Assembly (NCBI GenBank): GCA_958510875.1
Contig: OY294068.1
Coordinates: forward strand, 202,603,997 to 202,667,996
Length of the DNA stretch: 64,000 nucleotides
Origin: Endomychus coccineus
Taxonomy: Eukaryota > Arthropoda > Insecta > Coleoptera > Endomychidae
Direction of reading: 5' to 3'
Shown here: one piece after another, positions 41,136 through 54,109 of the stretch
Layout: the number at the start of each line of letters is the position of its first letter
How positions within the stretch are numbered: the first letter of the stretch is position 1
The notes under the pieces: generated by a model
What the model was told of the DNA's origin: nothing
Database searches by the model: none
What the model saw: only the letters and a program-made list of their open reading frames with translations
Position numbers and translations under genes: made by a program

Positions 41136-41990
41136 TCAGGAATCTGTTATCATTGAAACTATAGGTTTATGGTAACTGAAATAAGAAACATAAGTTTGAG
41201 ACTTGATATCCTCTAAATATCTGGAAAATACCGCGTCAATGGTGGACTTGTTGTGGATTCTTGTGGATCATTATTCATTTTCAAATTCAATTTTTCCGAA
41301 AGAAAAGTTGTCAACCGCTCTGATTTTTTATCAGCGAAGTTGATGTTGAAATCGCCAGCCAAGATAAGTGGAAATTTATTACCATTTGTACCAAGTATTT
41401 TCGACCCTTCTTCAGTGTACTCCAGTAAAGTGCGATGAATAAAATGCTCTACCTCGTCCGATTTTGGATTCGGAGAAATGTAAATTACTACCATGACTAT
41501 GTGTAGGCCATTTCTAAGTTTGCATAAGAACGCACAAATATCTCCAACAAATGAGCGCCTAACATTAACATCGCTAACGTGTGCAATATTTATTTCAATA
41601 TTCGGAGTCATAATATTAGTAACATTATTATTATTTTGGTAAATAGCTACCCCACCTTTTGGAACAGTATCTACAACAGTATATATACTACATGTATACT
41701 TACGGGGCGCACATGCGGTGAGTGTGGCATTATAAAGATATGATAGATACCTATACACCTTGTAATAATCCGACGGATTATTACTTTTTTGTTTTTTGAG
41801 GCCTTTGAATAATTTTGATTTAATTCAAATTGAAAGTTTTGTAAATTATCATATCTTGAACTCGATATACCAGACAGACATAGCGACGGAAATCTGAGCC
41901 CTCTTTCCTGTATCAATGACCAGCCAGCCATGAACCATGCTTTACAAACGTAAGCACGGCACGAAGTTATTGGTACTTTTTTCCCTGAGT
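41136..41990 (-). pseudogene. Helentron C-terminal endonuclease (EEP fold) with helicase end
   Basis: The minus strand encodes an endonuclease/exonuclease/phosphatase domain of the kind fused to Helentron (Helitron-2) Rep-helicase proteins: GGVAIYQN, IVMVVIYISPN, PLILAGDFNIN (catalytic Asp/Asn), DPQESTT, then STIDAVFSRYLED and SYFSYHKPI (catalytic Asp and His) to a stop at 41136-41138. A single 1-nt deletion near 41265 splits the last two blocks from the rest. Upstream (about 41990-41760) lies a decayed end of the PIF1-like helicase. The near-intact domain suggests a fairly young copy. Roughly 200 residues remain of a protein usually well over 1,000. Confidence 0.82.
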
Positions 41991-43190
41991 CAGGAAAAGT
42001 TTACATGGAGTTGAACAGAGCGATTCTTTCGCCTAGTGAGATTCCTATTGGCTGTTGTTAAAACTCATGGGCGTGTTTTGATCCCGGGATTCTAAATTGA
42101 ACATATTTTCTAAGCTTTGAGCGTGTGGTGGCCCCCGCTTCAATGATTTCATAAAAACTAATTACTTGGAGGGAAAAAAGACAGTTCTCAACCACCTACT
42201 GATAGTTCTCAACCACCTACTGATAGTTTTTAACTACCTACTTGTTCGGTAAGTCAGCTTGCTTTATGTCCACAGGGATGCTCCATTGTTGCATTAAATC
42301 AAATCAATTAATATCATGTTGTCAAGATTTAGACAAACTAAATTTCAGAAATTTATAGAGATTAAATTAATTCATCAATTTTGGTTCATTGCAACAAGGG
42401 TTATGCATTCCTGGGGGCTAAAGCAGCGCTGGTCTTGTTCGCGTCTTCTGTGTCTCGCGTAAAGTGTTTGTTCCCTCATTTTAAATCATTTTGTGACAAT
42501 TTCCTATCATATCAAATTTAATCCGATGTAGAAATCGAGTGTTTAAATCCTCTGTGCGTTATTTCTACAAGGGGTTCGAGAGGAAATTGTGTTATTTAGA
42601 CCAACAGGGTAAGTGCATTTTGATTGCCAAAGAATAACTGTTAAATTGACTTCAACCTCTGAATCGGCAATATAATATAATGTGGTTATTTAATCTTCAG
42701 ATCATGCTCCGCCCGCCAATGTTTAATTTGTTAATATATATTTTTCCTGCCATTCAGGCTAAGTAGTGATCAATTGTATTTCCGCTTATCGGAGATTACT
42801 TAGGGGAGATGATAGAGTATCAGGTCGTTAGGCTTACTCCAGCTTACCAGAAAGAGAGGAATCATTTAACTTTGAATATTATCTATCAATTATCGGCGTG
42901 ATCGAGTGCGAAATCGATCACTGTTGGGAGTTCTGCTAATTAGTCTTTCATTTATTTCAACTCTCTAAAGAGAACATGGACAATAACTCGCTCGCTGGCG
43001 AAGGGGGTAGAACTAGCGACATAGGTAATTTCTCAGGTTCCCACTTAGGGTCAACCTGAACTTGACATCTTTTAAATTCATGTATCATTCCCATTGCTAA
43101 ATTTTGGACTAATCTTATGATCGTTTGTTGGATTTTGAAATTTTGTTAACTTTTATTCAATATATATTTGTTATTTAATTTGATTTACGA
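41991..43190. other. Unique DNA with a short tandem repeat
   Basis: Besides the tandem repeat at 42183-42243, the sequence holds no gene. A unique, more GC-balanced stretch at 42700-43060 could be regulatory. Confidence 0.3.
42183..42243. repeat. 21-bp tandem repeat, about 2.9 copies
   Basis: AGTTCTCAACCACCTACTGAT is repeated twice exactly and then a third time with two or three changes (TTTTTAACTACCTACT). Confidence 0.9.
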
Positions 43191-43199
43191 GTTTAACTG

Positions 43200-43400
43200 G
43201 TAATTCCTAATCACCCCTCAGCGAATACGACTTTCAGAATTTACGCTTGAATAGATATAAAGATATAAGTATAAGTAATTGTACGATGCGGTCCCTTGAA
43301 AGAAATAAAGGCATCGTTCTCAAAAACAGCTTCTAGGTGGCTGAAAGATACACCTAGTGGTGGCAGCTTTAAGGAACCTCAAGGGTAGATCTTCGATACC
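43200..43400 (+). other. Possible LTR-retroelement end (tentative)
   Basis: AAATAAAGGCATCGTTCTC (polyadenylation-like signal) is followed 65 bp later by GTGGTGGCAGC, which looks like the primer-binding region after some arthropod LTRs. No second LTR or coding sequence was found nearby, so this is weak. Confidence 0.2.
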
Positions 43401-43609
43401 CGAGCAAGTTCCAACAAACAAATCTTAATTCATATAACACGTCGATGAGGTATTAACGCTACCTGAAATAATACCAAGCCGACTGTTACAAGCTGTGAGA
43501 TAGACTTTCAAGCCTATTCACTTATTTGGAAATATTAAATCTGGAGTAATTTCAATTCTAGATTTATTATTAAAAAATATAACTCTCGGCTCACCGTTAC
43601 AACCTATAT

Positions 43610-43780
43610 ACTTTCTCACAAACAGCTGCTTACGTATTCGTCCGATTTCGGAGCAGCTCGTGTCGATCCGTGCGAGCTTCGTGCAGTCGTACCATATACA
43701 TACACGTTAAGCGAACGCTCGGCCGAGCTACATGGTAGGCGGAGTGGGGGGTGTTAGGTTTTATTTGCGTTACGGAATTT
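43610..43780. promoter_or_regulatory. CpG-rich unique segment
   Basis: A high density of CG dinucleotides (CTCGTGTCGATCCGTGCGAG and similar) contrasts with AT-rich flanks. It contains a CGTGCAGTCG string that could be an initiator. No ORF. Candidate promoter or regulatory island. Confidence 0.25.
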
Positions 43781-43795
43781 CTTGATTCGGTCGCC

Positions 43796-43835
43796 TGGCT
43801 CAAAGCCCGCGATAAAAGCTATGCAATAGCTTAAA
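43796..43835 (+). repeat. Hairpin related to the Helentron terminal hairpin
   Basis: AAGCTATGCAATAGCTT forms a 7-bp stem with a 3-nt loop and matches the hairpin at 40.92 kb in the opposite orientation. GCCCGCG lies just before it. Possibly the end of a nonautonomous relative. Confidence 0.3.
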
Positions 43836-45399
43836 ACTGAAATAATATTCTAAACAAACGTAGTAGCGCACCTCTCCAAGAGATTCAGTAGAGATGAGTC
43901 CAATTACGTCAGCGTGAATTTGTTCACCAGTCACGATTGTCGATTAACTGTACCGGTTTCAAAATATTTTCTTCATGCTTTTGAAGTATCTATATTTTCC
44001 CTAAGTATAAATAATATGTATGAGAAAGGAGATGCGATCAGTGTACTATTCTGATAGAATAGAAGTAGTCCTATCGAATCTGTTATACAAGTTACTGTCC
44101 CATATCGGAATATTCTTTTCTTCGACATTAACATTTATGCAACTTCGTATTGTCCAACGTTCAAACATGTACGATGAGAAATAAAGTGGAGTAGAGTGAC
44201 GAAGGCGTATGTAGCGCCATCTGTTGTGAGACCGCAGAACGGGACGCAGCACATTGCCCTGGCTACCTATCAAAATAGCAAGCTCAGAATTATTATCAAA
44301 TTAAGGATAATTATCTTTATTAAAGCTTGCTTCTCGTCTGTATCATGTCTCTCAATGCGAATGAAATCCGAATTAAAACCCAGTTTCTGTATAAAAAAAC
44401 TTATACATGTGAATGTATAAAATTACAGTAGATGAATGGGAATGAGGGAAGGTCCAATTTTTTACCCATTACCAGTATGAAATTAACGTTATGGCCAAAT
44501 TAATGTACCTAAGCGTATATATGAAATCTCTCTCTAAGTAACATTCAGGATGTGTGAAAATTGTCAAAATGAATTAAATAAGCACAAGGTATAATAAAAT
44601 AAGTAGTAGTTGAATGGGATCTACTTCCCTCAATTAGATGAGCAGAGTTTTTAAAAACAGTTTACTCGATATGGTAATGCTTGGAAGTGAAAAAGAAGTC
44701 GCGGAGTCTTCAGTTGGCGACATATTAAATATTCAGAGAGCGAGTATAAACACGTAAACCGTTCGTGCAGTCAGGTAGGTATATTGTGAATTCTAGCCGT
44801 TTTTGTAACGTTTGATGTTGTAGCAGCATAGTTGCGACCCTTGGCGTGCGCTTGCTTTGAGTTAAGTAAAACCCCTTTTCGCAAAATATGTGCTTAATTA
44901 AAACATAGCATGACAAATACTTAACCAAGCATGCTGGCAGCCAACCTTCTCAAACGGACTACACTCGATATCATATACCGGAATTCAAGCACTACAGTTT
45001 TCGACTCTAATTTATGCATGTCTTTGAACAGTTTCGTTCTACTTATAGTAAATAAACTTGTCATGCAGGTTTATCTATTCCTTCTTTTTGTTTTACTGCA
45101 ACCTATATTATCTACATTAACTATTCTTGCTTATAATGCTTAGCCTAGTCTTATACTTTGGTTGTCGTAAGAGTCATGTCATGTCATGAATACCGTTTCT
45201 TTCTTATATACTGTGCCAATATTGAGACCATATTTTCTTCTCAAATACACAACAGAAATGTATGTTCTCGTGTAGCGTCCAAATGGAGAATACAATCCAC
45301 TTCAAATTTCACACAAACTAGATATGATGCTCGAAATCTATTTTATTGACATAAAAATTGAATATCCTACCTTAAACTTTTTCGAGTTATTGAGCAGAA
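43836..45399. other. Unique AT-rich DNA
   Basis: Short frames at 44046-44420 and 44725-45349 show no domain. No repeats recognised. Confidence 0.4.
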
Positions 45400-45770
45400 C
45401 GGTCATTCAAAATACTCGACGCCATTCGTTCTGTTTCGCGCGTCGGACGTTGCGCTAACTAACTGACCGATTGTAGAGAGAAATAATAACAACACGTTCG
45501 TTGCCGGTCGCATCTGCTGGTGTGCTGGTGAGGCACCTGACAAAGTGCTAACGCGTTCTGTTGACGTCTTCCAACAAAAAGCTAGCACTAGTACACTGAC
45601 TACTTTCAATTCTGATAATCGCCAATCCGTAAGTAAGATCCGGCGTTGATTGCGTTTGGTTTTCAATAATAATCCGGAGTGTGTGTAGCGAATGAAGCTT
45701 CCCTCTTTTCGACACACTCACTCCATCTTAACCCTTTGGGCATATGCGCTGCGTACTGATCGACCTCTTA
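45400..45770 (+). promoter_or_regulatory. CpG-rich segment, possible promoter or first exon
   Basis: CG-rich, non-repetitive sequence (TTTCGCGCGTCGGACG and others) with a splice-donor-like CCGTAAGTAAG at about 45629. It could be a transcription start region of a plus-strand transcript. A 104-codon minus frame in the same place has no domain. This is a guess from composition and one splice-like site. Confidence 0.25.
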
Positions 45771-48164
45771 GTTGAAAATTGACCAGACTATTTATTTATA
45801 CTTTAAACTTATTTGTTCATGTAGTATTCCGCCTTTCTCAACAAATAATTAGCTTCATTTTGAAATTTACGAATCGAATTCAACGATTTATTGTTAAGAT
45901 GAAATAAATTGTTATTAGTACTAAATGAATATGAATAGTAACATGCCAATTTCTCTTTTCACAGTATTCCGAAGAAATCAACAATCAGGAATACCAACGC
46001 ATGATGGATGGATTCCTCCATCCTGGAAAATTAAAGTCAGTAGCAACTTCATACACAATAATATTTAAGAAATTTTTGCCACGAAATCTGGTATCGTCAA
46101 ATGTAAAATAAAAACTATTTATCAGTTCCAACAGGCAATACTGGTGTTACATTGTTGTTGTTGAAAAATGCAGTGCATGTTTCAATTTTATGCTACACCA
46201 GGCCAGAAAAATTTCATCTTCTTTACATTATGCTGTTCAGGGCTCCTTTGGTACAAATTTAAGGTAACAGTCCCCATTAGGTAGAGAAATATTTAACAGA
46301 AGACCGCAATGTGTGAACTCATAAATACACGATGATGAAATGTGCTATTGAATCCATATTGTAAAATTAAACACACCTGTCATCATATTTTTAACTTCCG
46401 TTTCTCGAGTTCCAGCGTTAATACGCCAGCCATATCGTTTGAAGACGGCGTAACGCTAAAATTCGAGTGACAAATAAAAGTAATATCAACATTGTAAATT
46501 TCATATCACATAGTAAAGAATGAAACGATAAGAAATTTGACATTATTGTATGTTTTGTTTCCATAGTTGGACAAATTGTGGGTTTCAATAACTATTGCAA
46601 AAAGGTACACAATAAGTATTTGTCTTTTTCTCTTACAGGAAAGAAGGGGAATTTTCCTGAATTAATTGTATAAATTCCTTTCGGGGAGGACGCCTGATCA
46701 TTTATTGTAATTATATCGGATTATACATTCTCTTTTCACCCCATTAGTATGTCGAATAGAAGTTATTGGAAGGAACTTCAAGGAGAAATTCATTTTTGAA
46801 TCTAGTTTCCAAAAGCAATACACGGGCATAACTTTACCGCGAGAAAAAAAAAAGCAAATTCTGAGCCGTCCGACCGATCTGAACAAAATTTTACATTCTT
46901 TTAAGTCCGTGTTCTTCTCTAAATGCAGAGATTGAATTGAGTTACATGACAACGTAACAACTTACACTTACACCCCGGGGGACCGTTCAATATTAACGGC
47001 ATTGTATTTATAACGATTCATAAAGAATGAATTAACTGTGATTCATAAATCAATAAATTTCCTCTCATAGGCACCGAAAATATATTTGAAATGATTAGAA
47101 ACAGGTAAATACGTCAATTTATACTATGTGTCTTGACAATGAAAGTTTATTCGAATTGACAACATAATGTATTTTACAAGGGTCGATACTTGAACCTCAT
47201 TGTATTATTATATGATACGAATGAATTACTTACTGTTACTACTATGGTTACCTCCTTTTCCAATATTTCGCTTTTCGACACTTCTGCGACTTAAATGTAT
47301 TTTGTGATTGTATTATTCAATACCTGTTGTTCGCAGACAACTTGAAAGTGGAAATACGTCCACTATACTCTTTATCATTGAAAGTCTATACGAATTGACT
47401 AAGCATATGTTTTATAATTTTATGTTTTATATTTTTTAATAAGTGTGGCAATTGCTTGGAATTAAACTCAATATCTCGATCGTATTATCTCAATATCTCT
47501 TCTTCAACTTCACGAACGCAGTTATTCCAAAGCTGAGATGGTGCTTAAAGCCTCCTTCTACATATTTAACCAGTTATTAATAAATTTTTCATTTCTTCCG
47601 ATGTGCTGGTTATGACACTTCTTCGAAATCTTTCCACAATTTCTGTTGCATTAAAGATACAGTGATATGGAAGTAATATTAAAATGTCTGTCCCCATTCG
47701 GCAGGTAATACATAATTATATACTTCTTCCGTGGTTTATTTTATAGTATGGTATTTATACATGTAAGCACCAAAAGGTTAAAGGTAGATGTTACTCACTT
47801 GTTCACTTTTGGTTTTATGCTAGTTCAACCATTTTGGCATTTTCGATAAGGTATTTGGAGAACTTCCAGCACTACATTACTATGGTATGAAGCGTTATCC
47901 TATATGATATAGAGACTGCTTAAATTTGGAAGCAACTGCTCTTGAAGCCATTTGAGAAAGTTCTCTCAGCTCCTGATAATATGGATTGCAACTTCTTAAG
48001 CCAGACGAAGTTCCCGCTCTAGAGATGAAACCTATCTGTCATCAAGGTAAAATGATTAATATATTAATTAATTTAATTAATTAAGCTTACAGGAAAAATG
48101 TATCAAATAACACATGAGGTAGGCCTTATATTTTCTGGATAAATGCCTACATTAAAAAACTGTG
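45771..48164. other. Unique AT-rich DNA
   Basis: No gene, transposon motif or clear repeat recognised. Includes AT-rich simple patches near 48050-48080. Confidence 0.4.
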
Positions 48165-48212
48165 ATCAATTGATCACGTGACTTCCCTCACTCGTTAATG
48201 TTGGCTAAATTA
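48165..48212 (-). repeat. End fragment of the 24/58-kb nonautonomous element
   Basis: Reverse-complement of this block contains GAGTGAGGGAAGTCACGTG and TTGATCACAG, matching the right end of the elements at 24.1-24.6 and 58.1-58.8 kb. Confidence 0.5.
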
Positions 48213-51034
48213 TATTTGGTTAAATACGTTTAATTACTCAAAAAATTTCATAAAGTTTTAATTTTTAAAGCGTTCTTAACTTATAATTTACGTTTTCTAT
48301 CTGAGAATTTGTTATTTTATATAAGTTCTTCCGATTCTGAAGATTATAATGATGTTTATGTAGAACGTTTAGAATGGGAGAACAGGAAAATGTATGTCGT
48401 TGATGTTTTTGTAAATAACTGGCAATACAATTATCAACAGACGGATATGGTATAATAACTGATCTGACTTCATGAGTTATATTAAATATCTGATTGATTT
48501 CAAAGTAGGTTGCAATGTTGCATTCCACCTTTACTTTCCCTTAACTCTCAAATATCATGCTAGGTAGTGGAAACATGCAAATTGTCGTTGCTGATGTCGG
48601 AGTCTTACTATTCTCCACTTGCAGAAAAATTAACAGGATATTATATGCTATTACAGCTTTGGTACATTGTTATATAATAAACCGTTACACACAAAATTGG
48701 GTTCTTTACTTATTATATCAAATAATACAAATTATTTGTAATCTTGAATTTAATTTACAAACAATTGTATAGATTAGCAAATGTTCGAAGAAAAAGTAAC
48801 TATATGTAATTATATAACATAAGAAAAAAGAACTCCGAGGCTGGAAGTGGAGGGCCGTGTTATGTGAAGTCATTCACATTGTAACATGTTCTCAAGAATG
48901 TTTTGCACTGGAAACCAAAATTTTTCGTAACAACTCAATGCAATGAGTTACAAACTTCGTCAGTCCAAGTTCACTTTCGATTTGTGATTAGATACAATTT
49001 GTTGCGTCAGTTATGTCGTTCTATTAGTTTCCATTCCAAGAGATTGAATATATTTCAGTTTATGTGACGTTAATTGATAAAGATGTTACATAACATTTTC
49101 AATGCAAAAATATTAATGAATATGACTCCTTTTCTCCAACTAACTTCTACTTCCTACTAGTTACTACTTTCTTATGATGGCTACTTTATGTGTACATGTC
49201 AGAGTAGAATGAAACATTTCTTCAGAAACTCTATCTATAAAACCATACACATCTCGATCCCTGTTATAAACTTCAATACTATTGAAATATTCAATAGATA
49301 TCAGTGCTTAGCTTTTATTTTTTTTTCTACTTGGTTGCGAATTTGTTGAACGTAATGTATTCATTTCATTTATTAATTTATTTAAAAAAAATATGTATGT
49401 ACGTAATAAATGGCTGGTAATAACACAGAGTAATGTTTTTATTTCAATAAACCTAAAACCCAACTGATTGAATGAAATACATCAATCACAAAAAGGAATT
49501 CCATCACACAACTCGTCATCAGTCCTTACTTACTTACACAAAACAAATATTCTGTTGTGCTCAAACAATGTTTCAATAAACATCTAATTCGACTAAAATA
49601 ACCAAACACAAGTTTCAATATTAAATTTTCAAATATTTCTGATAATATATTCATCATAAAGAACCCTTGATGCGTACTTAACGTAATTTCAAGTAAATAG
49701 TTATTTATTATTTGATACTATTCATTATTATTTTTGATGGTGCGTATATACTCGTTCAGTTAGAATGTCCAAATTATTCTCATCTCATGGATCGTAATAG
49801 CGTTCCACGATTTCCACATGTTTGGAACTGCAAGTGTTTTGATTTCATTCTTGCAATAGTTAATAATTTTATGTTCTATTAGGATATGTTAATTTAAATT
49901 GGATGAATGGTGATTAAGGCGAGTTTTTGAAATTATCGTCATAAACAGTAATTTGTTGTTGTAAATCTTGTACTTGATTTTTAAAATAATATGAAACATG
50001 TTTCAATAAATAAATTACAGAATACTACGTTTATGAATAATTTCAATAACTTTTGATTTTTTGATAAAGAAATGCTTTTCTTCTCTGTATTTCAAAATTC
50101 AAGAATGTCTGAAATTTCATTATATTAATGTCTCTGTAATACGAATTTTATTTCCATTTCTCGCTAAAATACACGGTATCAAACAAATAACACCCTGTAA
50201 CACCCAGAGCATCTCATCATCAAACATTTCTTCTGGTCGTCATCGTCAGAGGTCCGCCTGCAGGAGGAGAATGATCTAGGTTAAAACCCGCCCTAACCAA
50301 TAGCGTCGAAGTCGTCGCGACGCCAGCAGGGCACGTGGTGCGTCACGTGTTGCGGATCTCTACGTTGAATATCCCGGACTTATTACTCGATTTGTAGTCT
50401 GTGGAAGCTGGAGCAATGGATTGGCCACGACGCCGAGGCGGTCACCATACAAGACGTACTCGTAGGTGGGCAATAGATACTGGCACGCAAGTTTTTCAAC
50501 TTTCTTTCCTAATATTTGATTAATAAATATTGATGTGTAGGTACCGATGGTAAAAACTCTTGACGCAATCATATTTTATACTGGTGTCGGTCAAATTATC
50601 TATGCCTGTGGTCTTGGTATATTCAAACATCGAGAAAATTGTATTTTTCAGTCAGAAGAAGTTTGAGATGTACATGAATAATTTTGTAGATTGAATTCTA
50701 TTATTCTATTTCACTATAGAAAAGCTTATATTTTCAGAAATGCTTCAGATAGTGTCACTTAAATACTTTGTATCAGTACTCATTTATCAAATTTTTCATT
50801 TATTCAATATTTGAGGTGAGTCTTGATACGTTGTCATGTGTGACGATTTTTTGATATCAAAAGAAATCAAACAGTTATAATATATGGTTTGTATTATTTA
50901 ATTGACATTCATATAGTGAATGCATGCATACCTTTTGTTCGTTAAAATATGCCATCAAAGAATTTATATTGTAACGGAAAGAAGAGGAAAAAAAATTGGG
51001 ATATTATAAATATGTAATCGTTATCAAAGAGTAG
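48213..51034. other. Mostly unique DNA with one GC-rich block
   Basis: A GC-rich block at 50200-50480 holds the 3' part of a 70-codon minus frame (50360-50572) with a YGDRLGVVANPLLQLPQTT segment that I cannot assign. It may be part of an unidentified repeat. The rest is AT-rich without features. Confidence 0.35.
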
Positions 51035-51352
51035 ATACTTTTCTTCTAAACTTACAAAGTTATGGAAGTAAAACCACTAATCTACACTTAATAAACAATG
51101 AATGTCATTATTATCCATCATTGCTTACTTATGTTTCAACACATAGTGTCACCATCTGAGCTAAGTTATAAGCTCAATTTATAGCTTAGCTCAGATGATG
51201 ACACTGTGTTTCGAAACATATGTAAGTAATAGTGGATGATAAAAAGATTCATTGTTTATTTAGTGTAAATTAGTGGTTTTACTTCCATAACTTTATTAGT
51301 TAAAAGAAATTTATACATTCTTGATGTCGAAACTATTCAATACTTTTCTTCT
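51035..51352. mobile_element. Family-D palindrome with 13-bp target duplication
   Basis: Inverted arms at about 51056-51170 and 51181-51294 agree closely over more than 100 bp. The exact 13-bp direct repeat ATACTTTTCTTCT flanks the unit (51035-51047 and 51340-51352). As in the 30.6 kb element, one side (right) has about 45 extra bases between arm and duplication. Both arms carry a hammerhead-like block with the 3' side outward. Confidence 0.75.
51190..51229 (+). ncRNA. Hammerhead-like motif, family D (probably inactive)
   Basis: CAGATGA, TGACAC-TGT-GTTTC, GAAAC, ATATGT, A, AGTAAT has the layout of families A-C, with a palindromic ACATATGT for stem III. The core has A in place of the essential U of CUGA. 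The mirrored copy (about 51123-51160, minus) shares this change, so the motif was likely altered before insertion. I call it by architecture only. Confidence 0.4.
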
Positions 51353-52239
51353 TTTTACTTCGTCCCTTTATTCACAAATATCTTATTGAATTAACAGTAA
51401 CTTACATGTAATAACGATTGTCCATTATAGAACTGGTACTTGCTATTCAACCTATTTGTATTTATGATAATCATGAAATGTTCCTTACAAAGTTCCTACT
51501 TACATACTTCCACTAAATGAAGAAATGTTTTGCACTAAACTAAATCTTGGATCGCCTAGAAAAATCTAGTTCTATGGAGAACTGTTGATGGCTCTAAGAT
51601 TCAATACTTACCAGATTAATACAATCGATTCTATCAATCATTTCACCTCTAAAATGCAAACAGGTCTATTATGAATGCTGGTACCTAATCAAGATTAATG
51701 TCTAATATACTTTGTTGTTATTCTATAGTCCATTTAATTGTTCAATATTCTACTTGAGACTTCTTTCGAGATACCAAAGATCAAATTACGATATTACCTC
51801 ATCAGTCATGAATAAGCATGAATTGCAGTATTTGCTTGAGCAAATGCACAGATGTGATGAAAAATTCGAGATTGATAATAAATCAATTACATATATAAAA
51901 ACGATTTGAATCGATCAATTCTTTCCAGATCTGCTTGTTTCCTTAAAACTAACTATGAATAAACTTTTAAACATTTTTCAATGCCAATTTTTCATTGTTT
52001 CATAAATTATAAAACATTAGTAGACACTACACATACCAGCTGGATGAGTAAGATAACGATTCTAAAATGGGGGATTGTGGAAACAACACCAATATATGAT
52101 CTATATTTTTGACGTGGCATGATAAACGGCAGTCAATAAAAGGGTTAAACATGCTATGCTGATTCATAATTACAGAGGCATCGTCAGACCGCAGGCAAAA
52201 ATACTATCCGTTAGCTTTATAGCACGTGCACTGATAAAA
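51353..52239. other. Unique AT-rich DNA with a possible decayed motif
   Basis: No gene. The minus strand at about 52165-52205 has CTGACGATGCC, CTGTAAT and a GAATC string resembling a decayed family-C motif. Confidence 0.3.
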
Positions 52240-52450
52240 ATCAGTAATTAGCAACAGTAATTATGGCAACTAACGAGCATTTGGGAACCGACGCACCGTC
52301 CTCTATTCAGATTTAAGCCCCGGGATCAACGCGACCGTGGCGATGCTCATTTGTTTCGGCTGATTTGTGTTTATCCGCTTTTTTTACATGAAGCTGCTTA
52401 TAAATTGATCTTGGCTAACGGTTTATTTCATTATCCACACTGCTATCATA
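52240..52450. other. GC-richer unique island (candidate regulatory)
   Basis: Balanced composition with CG sites (GACGCACCGTCC, CAACGCGACCGTGGCG), flanked by AT-rich DNA, without ORF or repeat structure. Candidate conserved noncoding element. Confidence 0.25.
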
Positions 52451-52830
52451 CCTTTGCAGCTTAAGTGGGTATGGTTATGTTTCAAATGTCACAAATCAGA
52501 ATTAAAGATGTAGACAGATATATTTGAAAGCCATGGGTGTCCAGCATCAAACTCAGCATCTTGTCTTGCATGCCATTTCGAATTAGAAAATCATATTTGT
52601 AGTTTTTTTCTATGAACTTGTCGCATAGAGATGGCCAAATCTAATCCAAAGGTAGGTTAGACCTCACCCCGATGGACTTCGAGATTATGATTAGTCAGGT
52701 CGTATTTGATGAAGAGCTGCAAACCTAAAACCGTATTTGGTCCATGAAACATCCCTAATTCGTAGTTTGGATGTACATTGAAAGCTATGAAAGTTTTACG
52801 ATGTAACTGATGTTTAACAGTAAGACTGCA

Positions 52831-52872
52831 GGAAAGTGATGTGATATATTCACTATTCACATCACTTTCCTC
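52831..52872. repeat. Perfect 14-bp hairpin
   Basis: GGAAAGTGATGTGA and TCACATCACTTTCC flank a 12-base spacer. Origin unknown; possibly a small palindromic repeat. Confidence 0.6.
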
Positions 52873-54100
52873 CAAATAATTGACATAACATTACAGAAAA
52901 TGAAACTATGCTACTTCTTCTGATCTCCTACATCCATCCTAACATAAAGTGCTCCCGCACTAGCCTTTATGACCATACCTCGTATATGGATTTCAGCTGT
53001 GTTTTAGAATCAGCGATCTTGATTTATGGCTAATTTATTGCAAAATAGATACCTTTTCGTAGATAATCATTTTCACAATATTATTGCAAAGTGAACTAAT
53101 CCTTTGTACAGAACAGTAGCAATAGGAAGAGAAGCATAGTCTATAATAATTCGATTAAATTGTATTCGAGCAATGCATGTAATAGTAAGCTGTAACTACT
53201 TTTTAACAAGATGAATGAAATAGACCAATTTCAAATCTGACTGGACCTCTACCATTAATTGTTTTTTATATAGTAACGCAAAAAAATCATCATCGAAATA
53301 ATTCTTAAAACCAAAATTGCCTATTACATATTTGATAGCAAGCATATCCTGGAAATTCTGAATTTTTGTAGAAATATTCTTTTTGAGATGATGTCTGTAT
53401 GTGCTTAAACCAGTGTGCCAATCATATTGGTCGTATCAATTTGAAATTTTGCAGTAACCCCCTTGCCAAGTGGTTCTTTTGTTATTCATCTTCAGTACTT
53501 CTAATGCAATTCGTTGTTGTTGAAGACCTCGTTCACAATAGCATATTAACTTATGCTCAATAACATCGCCAAAATATCGAATTATTGTTATTGGAATAAG
53601 TATAGTTGCAAGTGGAATGAATAGTCCATTTAGATATTCCGAACTAGTTCAAATTGTTTGTGTAGAACAACACTTCATTGTACCACAACCTATCTCTACT
53701 CCTTTTAGAACCTGGGCTTTTTTCCAATGTTTATCGACTCACAGAGTTCTATAGTGTGGCATAGATAGTTTCCTATCATAGTCTATTCTATCTAGTTTCC
53801 ATGGATGAAAGTAAGGTTCAATTTATTATGTTAGATGGTAACAAGTCTTCTTTTTTCGATAGTTTATTTCTATCTGTATCAAATATTGTTATATTAATTA
53901 GTATATCCATGTAATTTAGAAGAGAATAGATGACTTTGATTAATGAGATGCGTCTGCAACGACTGGTTGCAGGATCGAGACTACCACACGAGGTGTAGTG
54001 TTTAGTGGGTTTATCTGAGGTGATTAAATTCGGACTCTCACACTACCTTATGAGATGTTACAGGCCCATAAGATACCCATAAAGGGTTTAAAACACCTCC
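52873..54100. other. Unique AT-rich DNA
   Basis: No gene or transposon motif recognised. Confidence 0.4.
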
Positions 54101-54109
54101 CAACAAAAA

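Noticed and set aside
50200..50270. Minus-strand CTGACGATGACGACCAGAAGAAATG resembling a hammerhead core in two pieces (CTGACGA and GAAA)
   Set aside because: No stem II between the two core pieces and no stem I pairing, so it fails the structural test.
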